From Streptomyces sp. NBC_00289 (GTDB lineage Bacteria; Actinomycetota; Actinomycetes; Streptomycetales; Streptomycetaceae), in the NCBI RefSeq assembly GCF_041435115.1, contig NZ_CP108046.1, positions 9,300,001 to 9,364,000 on the forward strand: DNA of 64,000 nt, in the 5' to 3' direction. Shown here piece by piece: positions 16,910 through 25,285 of this stretch (within the stretch, counting starts at the first letter, position 1; every line of letters begins with the position of its first letter). The notes below the pieces were generated by a model. That model was not told the DNA's origin, made no database searches, and saw only the letters and a list, made by a program, of their open reading frames with translations. Both the position numbers and the translations under genes were made by a program.

Positions 16910-18325
16910 TCAGCGGCTCTTGCGTACCCGAGCCGCCGCGCGGGCCTCCGCGGCCTTGCGGGCCTCGGCTGCCTTCCGGGTCTCCTTCGCGGGACGGCCC
17001 GGACGGGTTCCCATACCGCGGAAGGGAGCGTTGCCGGCTGTCTTCGGGCCGGTCGGCGGACGCTTCGCCCCGGTGATGGTGGTCAGTTTCTCCTCGCCGG
17101 AGCGCACCTGGGTGACCGTCGGGCGGATCCCGGCCTCGGACATCATCCGGTTCACATCACGCCGCTGGTTGGGCGTGACCAGGGTGACCACCCTCCCGGA
17201 CTCGCCCGCGCGCGCCGTGCGCCCGCCCCGGTGCAGGTAGTCCTTCGCGTCGGCCGGCGGATCGACGTTGACGACGAGGTCCAGCGCGTCGATGTGAATG
17301 CCCCGTGCCGCGACGTTGGTCGCCACCAGCACGGTGACCTCACCGTCCCTGAACTGGGCGAGTGTGTGCGTGCGCTGCGGCTGCGACTTCCCACTGTGCA
17401 GGGCGGAGGCCCGTACGCCGCTGGCCCGCAGGTGACGGGTGAACTGGTCGACGCCGGCCTTCGTGTCCAGGAACATCAGCACCCGGCCGTCCCGCGCGGC
17501 GATCTCGGTCGCGGTCGCGTACTTGTCGGCCTGGTGAATGTTCAGGACGTGGTGTTCCATCGTGGTGACCGAGCCCGCCACCCGGTCGAGCGAGGCGAGC
17601 ACCGGGTCGTGCAGGTAGTCGCGCACCAACTGGTCGACGTTGCGGTCGAGCGTGGCCGAGAACAGCAGCCGCTGCCCGTCCGGGCGTACCTGGTCCAGGA
17701 GCTCGGAGACCTGCGGCAGGAAACCCAGGTCGCACATCTGGTCCGCCTCGTCCAGCACGGTGATCCGCACCTGGTTCAGGTGGCAGTCCCGGCGCGACAC
17801 CAGGTCGGTCAGCCGCCCCGGCGTCGCGATGACCACCTCGGCCCCGGCCCGCAGCAGCGCCGTCTGCCGGTTGATCGACAGCCCGCCGACCACCGTGGCC
17901 AGGCGCACGTTCAGTGCCTGCGCGTACGGCGTCAGCGCGTCGCTCACCTGCTGCGCGAGTTCCCGGGTCGGCACCAGAACCAGTGCGAGTGGCCGCTTCG
18001 ACTCCGCCCGCAGGCCCGCCGTCCGGACGAGCAGGGCAAGCCCGAAGGCCAGCGTCTTGCCTGAGCCGGTCCGCGCGCGGCCGAGGACATCGCGGCCGGC
18101 CAGCGCGTTGGGCAGGGTCGCCGCCTGGATCGGGAAGGGTTCCGTGACGCCGAGGCCGGTCATCGTCCTCGTCACCTCCGGCGGCAGCCCGAGCGCGTCG
18201 AAGGACGCCACCGGCGGCAGCCCCGGAGACACCGGCGGCGGAGTCGAGAGTTCGCCCTGCGGCGCTGTCGTCCGCCGGGACGTGCCGATCGGGGAGCGTC
18301 CGGAGGCCGACGGCTTCGTGTTCAT
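16910..18325 (-). CDS. DEAD-box ATP-dependent RNA helicase
   Basis: A cytoplasmic RNA helicase of 471 residues. ATG 18325 is chosen because AGGAAGG sits eight bases upstream. All core motifs are present in order: Q motif (PFPIQAATLPNAL), Walker A ARTGSGKT, PTRELAQQ, GG, TPGRLTDL, DEAD (VLDEADQMCD), SAT (LFSATL), then the second RecA domain with LVATNVAARGIHID and HRGGRTARAG. The C-terminus is a basic, Ala/Lys/Arg-rich tail (KETRKAAEARKAAEARAAAR), typical of RNA-binding extensions in actinobacterial cold-shock helicases. It probably unwinds structured mRNA or assists ribosome assembly. Its own leader carries a strong hairpin (18359-18390). Confidence 0.93.
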   Translation of the reverse strand: MNTKPSASGRSPIGTSRRTTAPQGELSTPPPVSPGLPPVASFDALGLPPEVTRTMTGLGVTEPFPIQAATLPNALAGRDVLGRARTGSGKTLAFGLALLVRTAGLRAESKRPLALVLVPTRELAQQVSDALTPYAQALNVRLATVVGGLSINRQTALLRAGAEVVIATPGRLTDLVSRRDCHLNQVRITVLDEADQMCDLGFLPQVSELLDQVRPDGQRLLFSATLDRNVDQLVRDYLHDPVLASLDRVAGSVTTMEHHVLNIHQADKYATATEIAARDGRVLMFLDTKAGVDQFTRHLRASGVRASALHSGKSQPQRTHTLAQFRDGEVTVLVATNVAARGIHIDALDLVVNVDPPADAKDYLHRGGRTARAGESGRVVTLVTPNQRRDVNRMMSEAGIRPTVTQVRSGEEKLTTITGAKRPPTGPKTAGNAPFRGMGTRPGRPAKETRKAAEARKAAEARAAARVRKSR

Positions 18326-18358
18326 GGGGAACCTTCCTGATCTGGCGCCCGGAACACA

Positions 18359-18390
18359 CCGGGGTCCGTACCCCTTGGTACGGACCCCGG
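18359..18390 (-). other. Strong hairpin in the 5' leader of the helicase gene
   Basis: A perfect 14-bp stem (CCGGGGTCCGTACC / GGTACGGACCCCGG, four-base loop) lies 34 bp upstream of the helicase ATG. The gap is divergent, so this is not the end of any visible gene. If transcription of the helicase gene starts beyond it, the stem would be in the mRNA leader, next to the ribosome site. Confidence 0.7.
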
Positions 18391-18574
18391 CGGTGTCGAA
18401 GCGTGAGCCCATTTTACCAGCGGGCCGCCGGCCGCCCGCCGGTCCGGCGGCCCGTGCACCGGACAGCGCGCCGGACGCGTGTCGAGGGTGTGCGCGAGCC
18501 GACCGCTCCGGGCGGGCGAGCGACCGTACGGAACCCGCTTGTCGGCCCCTGCGACCTCGCACTACCGTGCCGCC

Positions 18575-19231
18575 GTGGATCTCTTCTCCCGCTCCTGGAC
18601 GGCGTTGCGCACGGCGGTGGCCGAGCTCCCGGACGAGGCCTTCGCGCAGCCGTCCGGCTGCACCGGCTGGCTCGTGCGGGACCTGGTGTGCCATCTGGTC
18701 ATCGACGCCCAGGACGTCCTCATCACGCTCGTGACCCCCGCCGACACGGAGCCGACCCGTGACGCCGTGACCTACTGGGACGTCACCGCGTCGCCGCCGA
18801 CCGGCGACGACCCGCTCGACGCGCTGACCGTCAGGCTGGCCGCCGCGTACGGGGAGCCCCGGCTGCTCAGGTTCCACCTCGACGACGTCGGCTCCGCCGC
18901 CGGCCGAGCGGCCGAACTCGCCGACCCCGGTCTGCGGGTCGGCACCCGCGACCAGGTCCTCACCGTGCGCGACTACCTCCGCGCGTACGTCCTGGAGTGG
19001 ACGCTGCACCACCTCGACCTCATCGCGCACCTCCCGGCCGCGGCGGAACCGCCCGCGGAGGGCCTCGCCGGGTCCCGCGAGCTGCTGGAGGAGATCGCCG
19101 GGAGCGGGTTCCCCGCGTCGTTCTCCGACAAGGACGCGCTGCTGGTCGGCACCGGACGCCGCGCCCCGACCGAGGCGGAGAGCGCCGAACTCGGCGGGTT
19201 GCTCAGGAAACTCCCGCTCGTCCTCGGATGA
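18575..19231 (+). CDS. Mycothiol-dependent maleylpyruvate isomerase family protein
   Basis: A cytoplasmic protein of 218 residues from GTG 18575. The N-terminal four-helix DinB-like domain shows the metal-binding pattern of the MDMPI/DinB_2 group: CTGWLVRDLVCHLVID (first His) and, near residue 145, LEWTLHHLDLIAH (second and third His). Members bind a divalent metal and use mycothiol, the actinobacterial thiol, for isomerisation or for transfer to electrophiles. The substrate cannot be deduced. It is divergent from the helicase gene, and its own neighbours give no pathway. The GTG is the first start in good context; upstream in-frame codons lie in sequence with poor coding character. Confidence 0.8.
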   Translation: MDLFSRSWTALRTAVAELPDEAFAQPSGCTGWLVRDLVCHLVIDAQDVLITLVTPADTEPTRDAVTYWDVTASPPTGDDPLDALTVRLAAAYGEPRLLRFHLDDVGSAAGRAAELADPGLRVGTRDQVLTVRDYLRAYVLEWTLHHLDLIAHLPAAAEPPAEGLAGSRELLEEIAGSGFPASFSDKDALLVGTGRRAPTEAESAELGGLLRKLPLVLG

Positions 19232-19351
19232 TCGTGCGGCCGAGCGGGAGCACGTGACAGCGGCTGATCCGTATCCCGGGCGTACGACCGCTGTGCGGGG
19301 AGCAGTGTTCCGGGCGGTCGCCGCCGCCCGGAACACTCACGACGGGCGGCT

Positions 19352-19533
19352 CTACCTGACCAGTTCGGACGGTTCGTCCACCCGTGTCAGCTTCCGCGGG
19401 TTGGCCGTCGCGTAGATCCGGGTGACCCGCCCGTACTACCAGGAAGTAGCCGACGTCGAGGCACCAGCTGCAGCCGACCTGAACGGCGACGGCCATGGGC
19501 GCGAACGACTTGAGGCTCGCGTCGGCCGCGTCT
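19352..19533 (-). pseudogene. Relic of a second CMD + ECF41 sigma-factor pair, joined by a deletion
   Basis: On the minus strand, 19436-19533 encodes ADASLKSFAPMAVAVQVGC-SWCLDVGYFLV. This is the helix with the CxxC active site of a carboxymuconolactone decarboxylase (CMD) family protein. Directly after it, in another frame, 19352-19433 encodes GRVTRIYATANPRKLTRVDE-PSELVR and a stop. That is the C-terminal tail of an ECF41 sigma factor (the conserved N-P-x-K-L end). Everything in between, the second half of the CMD gene and most of the sigma gene, is missing. There are stops at both sides of the junction. Upstream (to about 19730) the minus frames contain fragments such as GLPLAEVYWPSNESAYGGS that I cannot identify. 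Confidence 0.65.
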
Positions 19534-19793
19534 CACGCTCCCACCCGGCCGCCGAACTCCAGTTTGTCCTGAGCCACTTGGGGGCTGTGCCAGAGCACCT
19601 CGCCGTTCTCGGGCACGCCTGCCACCAGTGGTGCCCGGCTGCCGGTGCCGTCAACTGCCGCCGTACGCCGACTCGTTCGACGGCCAGTAGACCTCGGCGA
19701 GGGGGAGACCCAGGTCACACGCATCCATGTCACAGGGGAACGGGCTACCTCGTCCCGTGGGTGTAGCCACTGACGACCACGGAGGAGCAGACC

Positions 19794-20267
19794 ATGAACG
19801 CGCGACTGAACTTCTTCACCAGCCCGACCGCCGGCAAGGCCCTCAAGTACTTCATGTCGGCGGGCAAGACGCTCAAGGACTCGCCGCTGCCGGCCGCGAC
19901 GCAGGAGCTCGTGGCGCTGCGCGTCAGCCAGATCAACGGCTGTGCCCTCTGCATCGACATGCACACCAAGGAGGCCGCCGCTGCCGGCGAGACCCCGGTG
20001 CGACTGCACCTGGTCGCGGCCTGGCGCGAGGCCACGGTCTTCACCGAGGCCGAGCGTGCCGCGCTGAGGCTGGCGGAGGAGGGGACCCGGATCGCGGACG
20101 CGGCCGGTGGGGTCGACGACGAGGTGTGGGCACACGCCGCCAAGCACTACGACGAGGAGCAGCTCACCGCTCTGGTGGTCCTGGTCTCGTTCATGAACAT
20201 GGCCAACCGGCTGAACATCATCAACCAGCAGCCGGGCGGAGACTACGAACCGGGCCAGTTCCACTGA
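19794..20267 (+). CDS. Carboxymuconolactone decarboxylase family protein (AhpD-like)
   Basis: A 157-residue protein of the AhpD/CMD fold. The redox or catalytic motif is NGCALCIDMH, with Cys50, Cys53 and His57 as in AhpD-type alkylhydroperoxidases. ATG 19794 has GGAGGAG upstream. The gene lies 62 bp before an ECF41 sigma factor gene. CMD proteins are one of the three partner types (the 'COE' proteins: carboxymuconolactone decarboxylase, oxidoreductase, epimerase) found beside ECF41 sigma factors and usually expressed from an ECF41-dependent promoter. It may detoxify peroxides or carry out a related thiol reaction; the true substrate is unknown. Confidence 0.9.
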   Translation: MNARLNFFTSPTAGKALKYFMSAGKTLKDSPLPAATQELVALRVSQINGCALCIDMHTKEAAAAGETPVRLHLVAAWREATVFTEAERAALRLAEEGTRIADAAGGVDDEVWAHAAKHYDEEQLTALVVLVSFMNMANRLNIINQQPGGDYEPGQFH

Positions 20268-20329
20268 ACCGAACGGCGTCAGCGACTCCGGCACATGTAC
20301 CGTCCGGTTCAGGGGAAAGGGGATCCGAC

Positions 20330-21253
20330 GTGAGCAAGGTCGAGGACTTCGAGGAGCTGCGGCCGCTGCTGTTCTCGATCGCCTACCGGATTCTGGGCAG
20401 TGTGAGTGACGCCGAGGACGCGGTGCAGGAGACGTGGCTGCGCTTCGACGGCTCGGCGACCCGGCCCACGTCGACCAAGTCGTTCCTCTCGGCCGCGGTG
20501 ACACGGATCTCCATCGATGTGCTGCGTTCGGCGAGGGTGCGGCGGGAGTCGTACGTGGGCCCGTGGCTTCCCGAGCCCCTGCTGAACGATCCGTATGAGG
20601 ATCCGGCGCGTTCGGTGGAGCTGGCCGACTCGGTGTCGATGGCGGCGCTGCTGTTGCTGGAGCGGCTCAGCCCGCTGGAGCGGGCGGTCTTCCTGCTGCG
20701 GGAGGTGTTCGCCTTCGGGTTCGACGAGATCGCCGTAGCGGTGGGACGTTCCGAGACGGCCTGCCGGCAACTGCTCGTACGGGCGCGGCGACACATGCAG
20801 ACCGGGCAGCCCCGGTTCGCCGCCGACCGTCAGGAGCGGCAGGAACTGGCGGCGCGGTTCTTCGACGCGTTGAGCAACGGGGATGTGGGTGGGCTGCGGG
20901 ATCTGCTGGCCGCCGACGTTCAGCTGGTCGGGGACGGCGGCGGCAAGGCCCCGCAGCTGGCCAGGGCCCTCACGGGCGCGGAGAACGTGGCCACGGTGCT
21001 GGGCACCGTCTTCCCGTGGCTCGCGCGGATCGACGTGACGTTCGAGCCGCGCGAGATGAACGGCCAGCCCGGCGCGGTCTTCCGCGACCGGGACGGCAGG
21101 ATCCTGCACACCCTGGTCCTCGACGTGCTCGACGGGCGGATTCAGACCATTCGCGCGGTCATCAACCCCGAGAAGCTCGCCCACATCGGGCCGGTCGCCG
21201 ATGCCTGGGCCGTCGATCGTGAGTGGAGGGCGGCCCGCCGGGACACGAGGTGA
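20330..21253 (+). CDS. ECF41-family RNA polymerase sigma factor (SigJ-like)
   Basis: A sigma factor of 307 residues from GTG 20330, preceded by AAAGGGG. Region 2 (LLFSIAYRILGSVSDAEDAV) and region 4 (LSPLERAVFLLREVFAFGFD, helix-turn-helix to about residue 155) are followed by a SnoaL-like C-terminal extension of about 140 residues. Hallmarks of ECF41 are visible: WLPEP in the linker, DGGGK in the extension and the terminal N-P-E-K-L-A. In this group there is no separate anti-sigma factor; the C-terminal extension itself modulates activity. It probably directs transcription of the CMD gene just upstream, making a self-contained stress module. Confidence 0.92.
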   Translation: MSKVEDFEELRPLLFSIAYRILGSVSDAEDAVQETWLRFDGSATRPTSTKSFLSAAVTRISIDVLRSARVRRESYVGPWLPEPLLNDPYEDPARSVELADSVSMAALLLLERLSPLERAVFLLREVFAFGFDEIAVAVGRSETACRQLLVRARRHMQTGQPRFAADRQERQELAARFFDALSNGDVGGLRDLLAADVQLVGDGGGKAPQLARALTGAENVATVLGTVFPWLARIDVTFEPREMNGQPGAVFRDRDGRILHTLVLDVLDGRIQTIRAVINPEKLAHIGPVADAWAVDREWRAARRDTR

Positions 21254-21321
21254 ACGCGACGTGCGCGATCGAGTCTCGTGGGCGCCCATGACCACGAAGC
21301 GTTGTTCCGCTTTCGGAGGAC

Positions 21322-21432
21322 ATGCTGCGTGTGCTGGGACCCGACCGCCTCTTCACCCGGACCGCTCAGAGCAATCCCCAGCGCTGGCAGGCGCAGTCGG
21401 ACGAGGCCGGCCTGCGGATCCACTACTACTGA
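21322..21432 (+). CDS. Small ORF of 36 residues with a strong ribosome site
   Basis: ATG 21322 has GGAGG at five to nine bases upstream and encodes MLRVLGPDRLFTRTAQSNPQ plus RWQAQSDEAGLRIHYY. Its stop overlaps the end of the convergent DHA2 efflux gene by seven bases. The peptide has no membrane segment or recognisable domain. It may be a true small protein or the tail of a lost gene; the good start signal slightly favours translation. Confidence 0.35.
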   Translation: MLRVLGPDRLFTRTAQSNPQRWQAQSDEAGLRIHYY

Positions 21433-23024
21433 GGCCGGTTGTCCTCGGCCGTCGCCGGTACGCTCCCGCCGGGGTGGCGCAGGGCGCAGAAAAAGCCGAC
21501 GCCGAGGGCGACGGCCATGCCGTAGAACACGTACTGGTTGGCTTCGGCGAAGTCCATGCGGATCGCGGACATGGAATCGCGCATCGCCGTCGCGGCCGGG
21601 CCGTTCCCGGTGGGGGTCCTGGCGTCCGCGTTGCCGGTGACGGCCTCCGTCACGCTGTGGGCCACGGAGTGCGCGGTGTCCGAGGGCACGCCGCGCTTCT
21701 GGAGGGTGTCGACGACGTTGTCGGTCATGGTGTGCGTCAGCATCGTTCCGAAGACGGCCAGGCCGATGCTCGCCGCATAGTTGCGGACGGTCTGGGTGAT
21801 GCCGGTGACCTCGCCGTAGGAGGCGTCGATCGAGCGGTTCACGGCGTCCGTCGAGGCCGGGGCGAGGATGAAGCCGATGCCCGCACCGGCGAGCGCGGCA
21901 TAGGGCCACTGGTCGTGCATGGACAGGTCGGTCAGTTTGCCGGCCCACAGCGCGAACCCGATGGCGCCGACCACGCAGCCGATCTTCAGCGCGGGACGGG
22001 CACCCTGCTTGTCGAGGATGCGGCCGCCCCACTGGGAGGCGATGGCGAACCCGACGAAGAAGTACAGCAGGTACAGGGCGGCCTGGTTGGGGGAGGCGCT
22101 CAGGGAGACCTGGGCGTAGACCGAGGCGAAGAAGAACAGAGGGACGAACGCCAGCATGGCGAAGAAGAGCACCAGCGAGTCGACGGTGAAGGCGCGGTCA
22201 CGGAACACCGCGAGGTTGATCAGAGGGTGGCGAGTGCGCAGTTCGTAGCGGCAGAAGACGTAGAGAACGGCGATTCCGCCGATGATGCACGCCCAGGTCG
22301 CCACGCTGTCCCAGCCCCACACCGATGCCTGCTGGAATCCGAGCACGCTCAGGCCCATGCCGGCGGCGATCAGCAACGCGCCCACGATGTCCAGCCGTTC
22401 GTCCCTCCGACGGTCGGAGACGTGGGCGAGCGCGGTGAGGAGCAGTGCCGCGACGGCCACGGGGACGTTGACCCAGAAGATCGCCCGCCAGGTCCATGAG
22501 GTCAGCCAGCCGCCGAGCAGCGGTCCCAGGGCGGTGAGGGCGCCGGTGAGGCCGAAGAACAGGGCGAGGGCCCGTCCCCGCCGCTCGACCGGGAACACCG
22601 CCACGACCACGGCGAGCGCGGCCGGGAAGAGCAGCGCGGCGCCCAGCCCCTGCGTGGCCCGGAAGACGATCAGCCAGGTCAGCGCGTAGTCCCCGGTGGG
22701 TACGCAGCCGCACAGCACCGAGGAGACGACGAAGATCAGGGTGCCGGCCACCACGACGCGGCGCGGTCCCCACAGGTCTGCGACGCGTCCGCCGAGCGCG
22801 AAGAACGCGGCCAGGGCGAGCAGGTAGGCGTTGACCACCCACTGCATGCCCGAGGTGGACAGTCCGAGTTCGGAGACGATGTCGGGGGCGGCGATCGACA
22901 CGATCGTCTGGTCGATGAAGGTCATCGCCACGGCGAACATCATGGCTGCGAGCGCCAAGGGCTGGGAGGCCGCACGTCCGGCACCGAGCGTGCTCTCGTT
23001 ACGTTTCGTATGCGTTCCGCTCAC
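21426..23024 (-). CDS. Major facilitator (DHA2/EmrB-QacA type) drug efflux pump
   Basis: A proton-driven exporter of about 532 residues with 14 predicted membrane helices. DHA2 motifs are visible: FIDQTIVSIAAPDI (motif D1), LGGRVADLWGPRRV (motif A), FRATQGLGAALLFPAAL (motif B) and GLTGALTALGPLLGGWL (motif C, antiporter signature). The start is uncertain: GTG 23024 (VSGTHTKRN) is given, and a start 54 bp upstream is possible. The gene is followed on the same strand by nothing close, and lies downstream of the marR gene (same strand), so it is likely to belong to the MarR regulon. Probable role: export of an aromatic or flavonoid-like compound that also induces the system. Confidence 0.88.
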   Translation of the reverse strand: MSGTHTKRNESTLGAGRAASQPLALAAMMFAVAMTFIDQTIVSIAAPDIVSELGLSTSGMQWVVNAYLLALAAFFALGGRVADLWGPRRVVVAGTLIFVVSSVLCGCVPTGDYALTWLIVFRATQGLGAALLFPAALAVVVAVFPVERRGRALALFFGLTGALTALGPLLGGWLTSWTWRAIFWVNVPVAVAALLLTALAHVSDRRRDERLDIVGALLIAAGMGLSVLGFQQASVWGWDSVATWACIIGGIAVLYVFCRYELRTRHPLINLAVFRDRAFTVDSLVLFFAMLAFVPLFFFASVYAQVSLSASPNQAALYLLYFFVGFAIASQWGGRILDKQGARPALKIGCVVGAIGFALWAGKLTDLSMHDQWPYAALAGAGIGFILAPASTDAVNRSIDASYGEVTGITQTVRNYAASIGLAVFGTMLTHTMTDNVVDTLQKRGVPSDTAHSVAHSVTEAVTGNADARTPTGNGPAATAMRDSMSAIRMDFAEANQYVFYGMAVALGVGFFCALRHPGGSVPATAEDNRPQ

Positions 23025-23234
23025 GCGGTCAGTGTGCCCTCGCACCCGAGGGGACGCATCCGGAAGACGATCAGCCACGGTCCGCGAGATCGCACAGGGA
23101 GCCGTGCATGTTTTCGGCCGGAGTGGCCGTCGTGGACCAGGCCGGCGCGGTCCGCGAGGCCGCCCACCGGGCGGGGAGGCACTGCGGGCCGGGGGCCGGT
23201 CGGTGGGCCGGTCGTCCGGGCTCGGAGCCCTGCC

Positions 23235-23696
23235 CTACCCTCCGAGGCCGTGCGGCTCGGCCGCCGGCTCGGGTGGCCGGCCCCACGGCTGTTCGAGGAC
23301 GGCCCGCAGTTGAGCCACCGTCTCGGTCCCGATCCGCTCTGCGAGCGTGTGTTCCAGTCCGGTGAGGATGTCCTCCGCCAGGGTGTGGGCCCGCCGGCCC
23401 GAGGCGGTACGCCGGATGAGCCGCCGGCGCTGGGAGGCGGGGTCCGGCACCTGCTCCAGCAGGCCCGCGGCGACCAGGCTGTGCACGGCCTGGTGCGCGG
23501 TCTGCCGGGTGACGGCCATGCGCCGGGCGAGTTCGGAGACGGTGGTCCCGTCGTCGTCGAGGACGGCGAAGAGCTGCAGGTGTGTGGAGGACACCGGCTG
23601 GGCCCCCTGTGCCGTCAGTGCGGCGAGCAGGGCGTCGTCGAACCATCGACGGGCTTCGCCCAGCAGTCCTGGCAGCTGGCGTCGGCTGGTGTGCAT
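23235..23696 (-). CDS. MarR-family transcriptional repressor
   Basis: A 153-residue winged-helix regulator. ATG 23696 is chosen because GGGGAGG lies immediately upstream; longer forms are possible. The recognition helix region is TVSELARRMAVTRQTAHQAVHSL and the wing is DPASQRRRLIRRTASGR, both typical of MarR. It is divergent from queD, with a perfect inverted repeat in between (23757-23775), and lies upstream of the efflux-pump gene. The arrangement suggests that an aromatic ligand, perhaps a flavonol, releases the repressor and turns on quercetinase, esterase and pump together. Confidence 0.88.
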   Translation of the reverse strand: MHTSRRQLPGLLGEARRWFDDALLAALTAQGAQPVSSTHLQLFAVLDDDGTTVSELARRMAVTRQTAHQAVHSLVAAGLLEQVPDPASQRRRLIRRTASGRRAHTLAEDILTGLEHTLAERIGTETVAQLRAVLEQPWGRPPEPAAEPHGLGG

Positions 23697-23756
23697 GTCC
23701 TCCCCGGTGGTACGGCGACTCGACCTCGCGGAAGTGTTGCACACCCGCGCCCCTCT

Positions 23757-23775
23757 ATGTCAGGCTACCTGACAT
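23757..23775. promoter_or_regulatory. Perfect inverted-repeat operator between marR and queD
   Basis: ATGTCAGG-CTA-CCTGACAT is a perfect palindrome with eight-base arms and a three-base spacer, the size of a MarR dimer site. It is 60 bp upstream of the marR start and 30 bp upstream of the queD start, so one site can control both directions. Confidence 0.8.
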
Positions 23776-23804
23776 TCGCTGGTGTGATCACGATGGAGCG
23801 CCCC

Positions 23805-24362
23805 ATGACACTTGAGTTCGCCACCCGGTACCGGCAGTCGTCACACATACCGCCCGAACCGGGCAAGCCCTACTTCATCGAGAAGGACATGGGAGACCGA
23901 GCGCACCTGTTCACCGACCTGTTCACGGTCTACGCGGGCGGCGAGCAGACGGAGAACACCTTCAACTTCTTCACCTGTGAGGGCCCCAAGGGCGACACCA
24001 TTCCGGCTCATGTGCACCCCGACACCTACGAGGTGTTCTTCGTTACGGACGGCGCGGTGCGCCTGTTCGTCGAGGACACCGCCGGTGAGCAGTACGAAAA
24101 GCTCCTGGCCGGCGGCGACTTCGGCTTCGTGCCGAAGAACTGCCCGCACGCCTACCGCATCGAACGGCACGGCAGCCGCATCGTGGGCGTGGCGGCGGGC
24201 CCCGGCGGCACGTTCGAGCGGTTCTTCGAGAACCTCGGCACCCCGGTCGACACCCTCGGCCCGCCCAGCCGGCCGTACATCCCCGAGCCGCACAAGTTCG
24301 CCACCGTCCCCCAGCAGTACGACGTCCGGTTCCTGCCCGGTCACCAGTGGCGCACCCAGTGA
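23805..24362 (+). CDS. queD: Quercetin 2,3-dioxygenase (single-domain cupin)
   Basis: A monocupin of 185 residues, the size of QueD from Streptomyces sp. FLA. Starting at ATG 23805 (GGAG upstream), the metal ligands fall at His69, His71, Glu76 (PAHVHPDTYEV) and His115 (NCPHAYR), the same numbers as in that enzyme. GKPYFIEKDMGDRAHLF, YAGGEQTENTFN and QYDVRF also match. The enzyme opens the flavonol C ring of quercetin with O2, giving a depside and carbon monoxide; related Streptomyces enzymes prefer Ni or Co. Its stop overlaps the next gene (GTGA), a hydrolase that could act on the depside product. Confidence 0.93.
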   Translation: MTLEFATRYRQSSHIPPEPGKPYFIEKDMGDRAHLFTDLFTVYAGGEQTENTFNFFTCEGPKGDTIPAHVHPDTYEVFFVTDGAVRLFVEDTAGEQYEKLLAGGDFGFVPKNCPHAYRIERHGSRIVGVAAGPGGTFERFFENLGTPVDTLGPPSRPYIPEPHKFATVPQQYDVRFLPGHQWRTQ

Positions 24363-25264
24363 CCCCGGGCGCCGACCTGCGGGCACTCATCGCCGCCCCG
24401 CACCCGGACGAGGCGGCGCTCCCGCCCGCGGCCCCGGTGGGCAACGGGACGCGCCTCTTGCGGGGCGTGCCGTACGCCGACCTGCCCGGCGCACGTCCAC
24501 TCGAACTCGACCTGTACCTTCCCGACCGCGCCCCGGACACCGGACCCTCGCCCCTGGTGCTGTTCGTCCACGGTGGTGCCTGGCGCCGGGGGCGCCGCGA
24601 GGACATGGGCTACCGGATGCGGGACTGGACCCCGGGCCCGCTCGCCCGGATCGCCGCCGCGGGATTCGCCGTCGCGGCCGCCGACTACCGCCTCAGCGGC
24701 GAAGCCGTGTTCCCCGCACCGCTGGACGACCTGCGTCACGCCCTCCGCTGGCTCGGCCTGCGCGCCGCCGAACTCGGCATCGACGCCCGCCGCACGGTGG
24801 TGTGGGGAGAGTCGGCGGGCGGACACCTCGCGTCACTGCTCGCGCTGTCGCCGGAAGCGTGCCACGTCTCCGGCGCCATCGCCTGGTACGCACCGAGCGA
24901 CCTCACCCTCGACGGCGACGACCCCACCACACCCCACGCACTTCTGCTCGGAGCCGCACCCGACGCGGTTCCCGACCTGGCCCGCGCGGCAAGCCCGTTG
25001 GCGCGGGTGCACGCCGGTGCTCCGTCCTTCCTCCTCGCACACGGCACGCACGACTCGATGGTCGACTGCGACCACAGTCGACGCCTCGCCGCGCGCCTGG
25101 AGGCGGTGGGAGCGTCCGTCGAACTGGTGATGGTGCCGGGGGCGGACCATGTGTGGCACCAACTCCCCGACGACCAGGTCGAAAAGGTCTTCACGCACTC
25201 CCAGGAGTGGGCCCGACGGCTGGTGAACGAGGGCCGCCGTCAGGACTCGGCAGGAGTGGTCTGA
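24359..25264 (+). CDS. Alpha/beta-hydrolase, carboxylesterase (HSL-like)
   Basis: A cytoplasmic hydrolase of 301 residues overlapping queD by four bases; GTG 24347 is an alternative start. The oxyanion-hole motif HGGAW (about residue 75), the nucleophile elbow VWGESAGGH, the Asp in HGTHDSMVD and the His in GADHVWHQL give a complete catalytic triad. This is the arrangement of hormone-sensitive-lipase-type esterases. Translational coupling to queD suggests that it cleaves the ester bond of the depside that quercetinase makes, releasing protocatechuate and a phloroglucinol acid. That role is inferred from position only. Confidence 0.85.
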   Translation: MTPGADLRALIAAPHPDEAALPPAAPVGNGTRLLRGVPYADLPGARPLELDLYLPDRAPDTGPSPLVLFVHGGAWRRGRREDMGYRMRDWTPGPLARIAAAGFAVAAADYRLSGEAVFPAPLDDLRHALRWLGLRAAELGIDARRTVVWGESAGGHLASLLALSPEACHVSGAIAWYAPSDLTLDGDDPTTPHALLLGAAPDAVPDLARAASPLARVHAGAPSFLLAHGTHDSMVDCDHSRRLAARLEAVGASVELVMVPGADHVWHQLPDDQVEKVFTHSQEWARRLVNEGRRQDSAGVV

Positions 25265-25285
25265 GCCCCCCTGGCCCCCTCGGCG

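Noticed and set aside
15011..18064. Plus-strand frame of 1017 codons over the APC permease and helicase genes
   Set aside because: It runs out of frame through one gene and antisense through the next; Arg/Pro/His-rich, no motifs.
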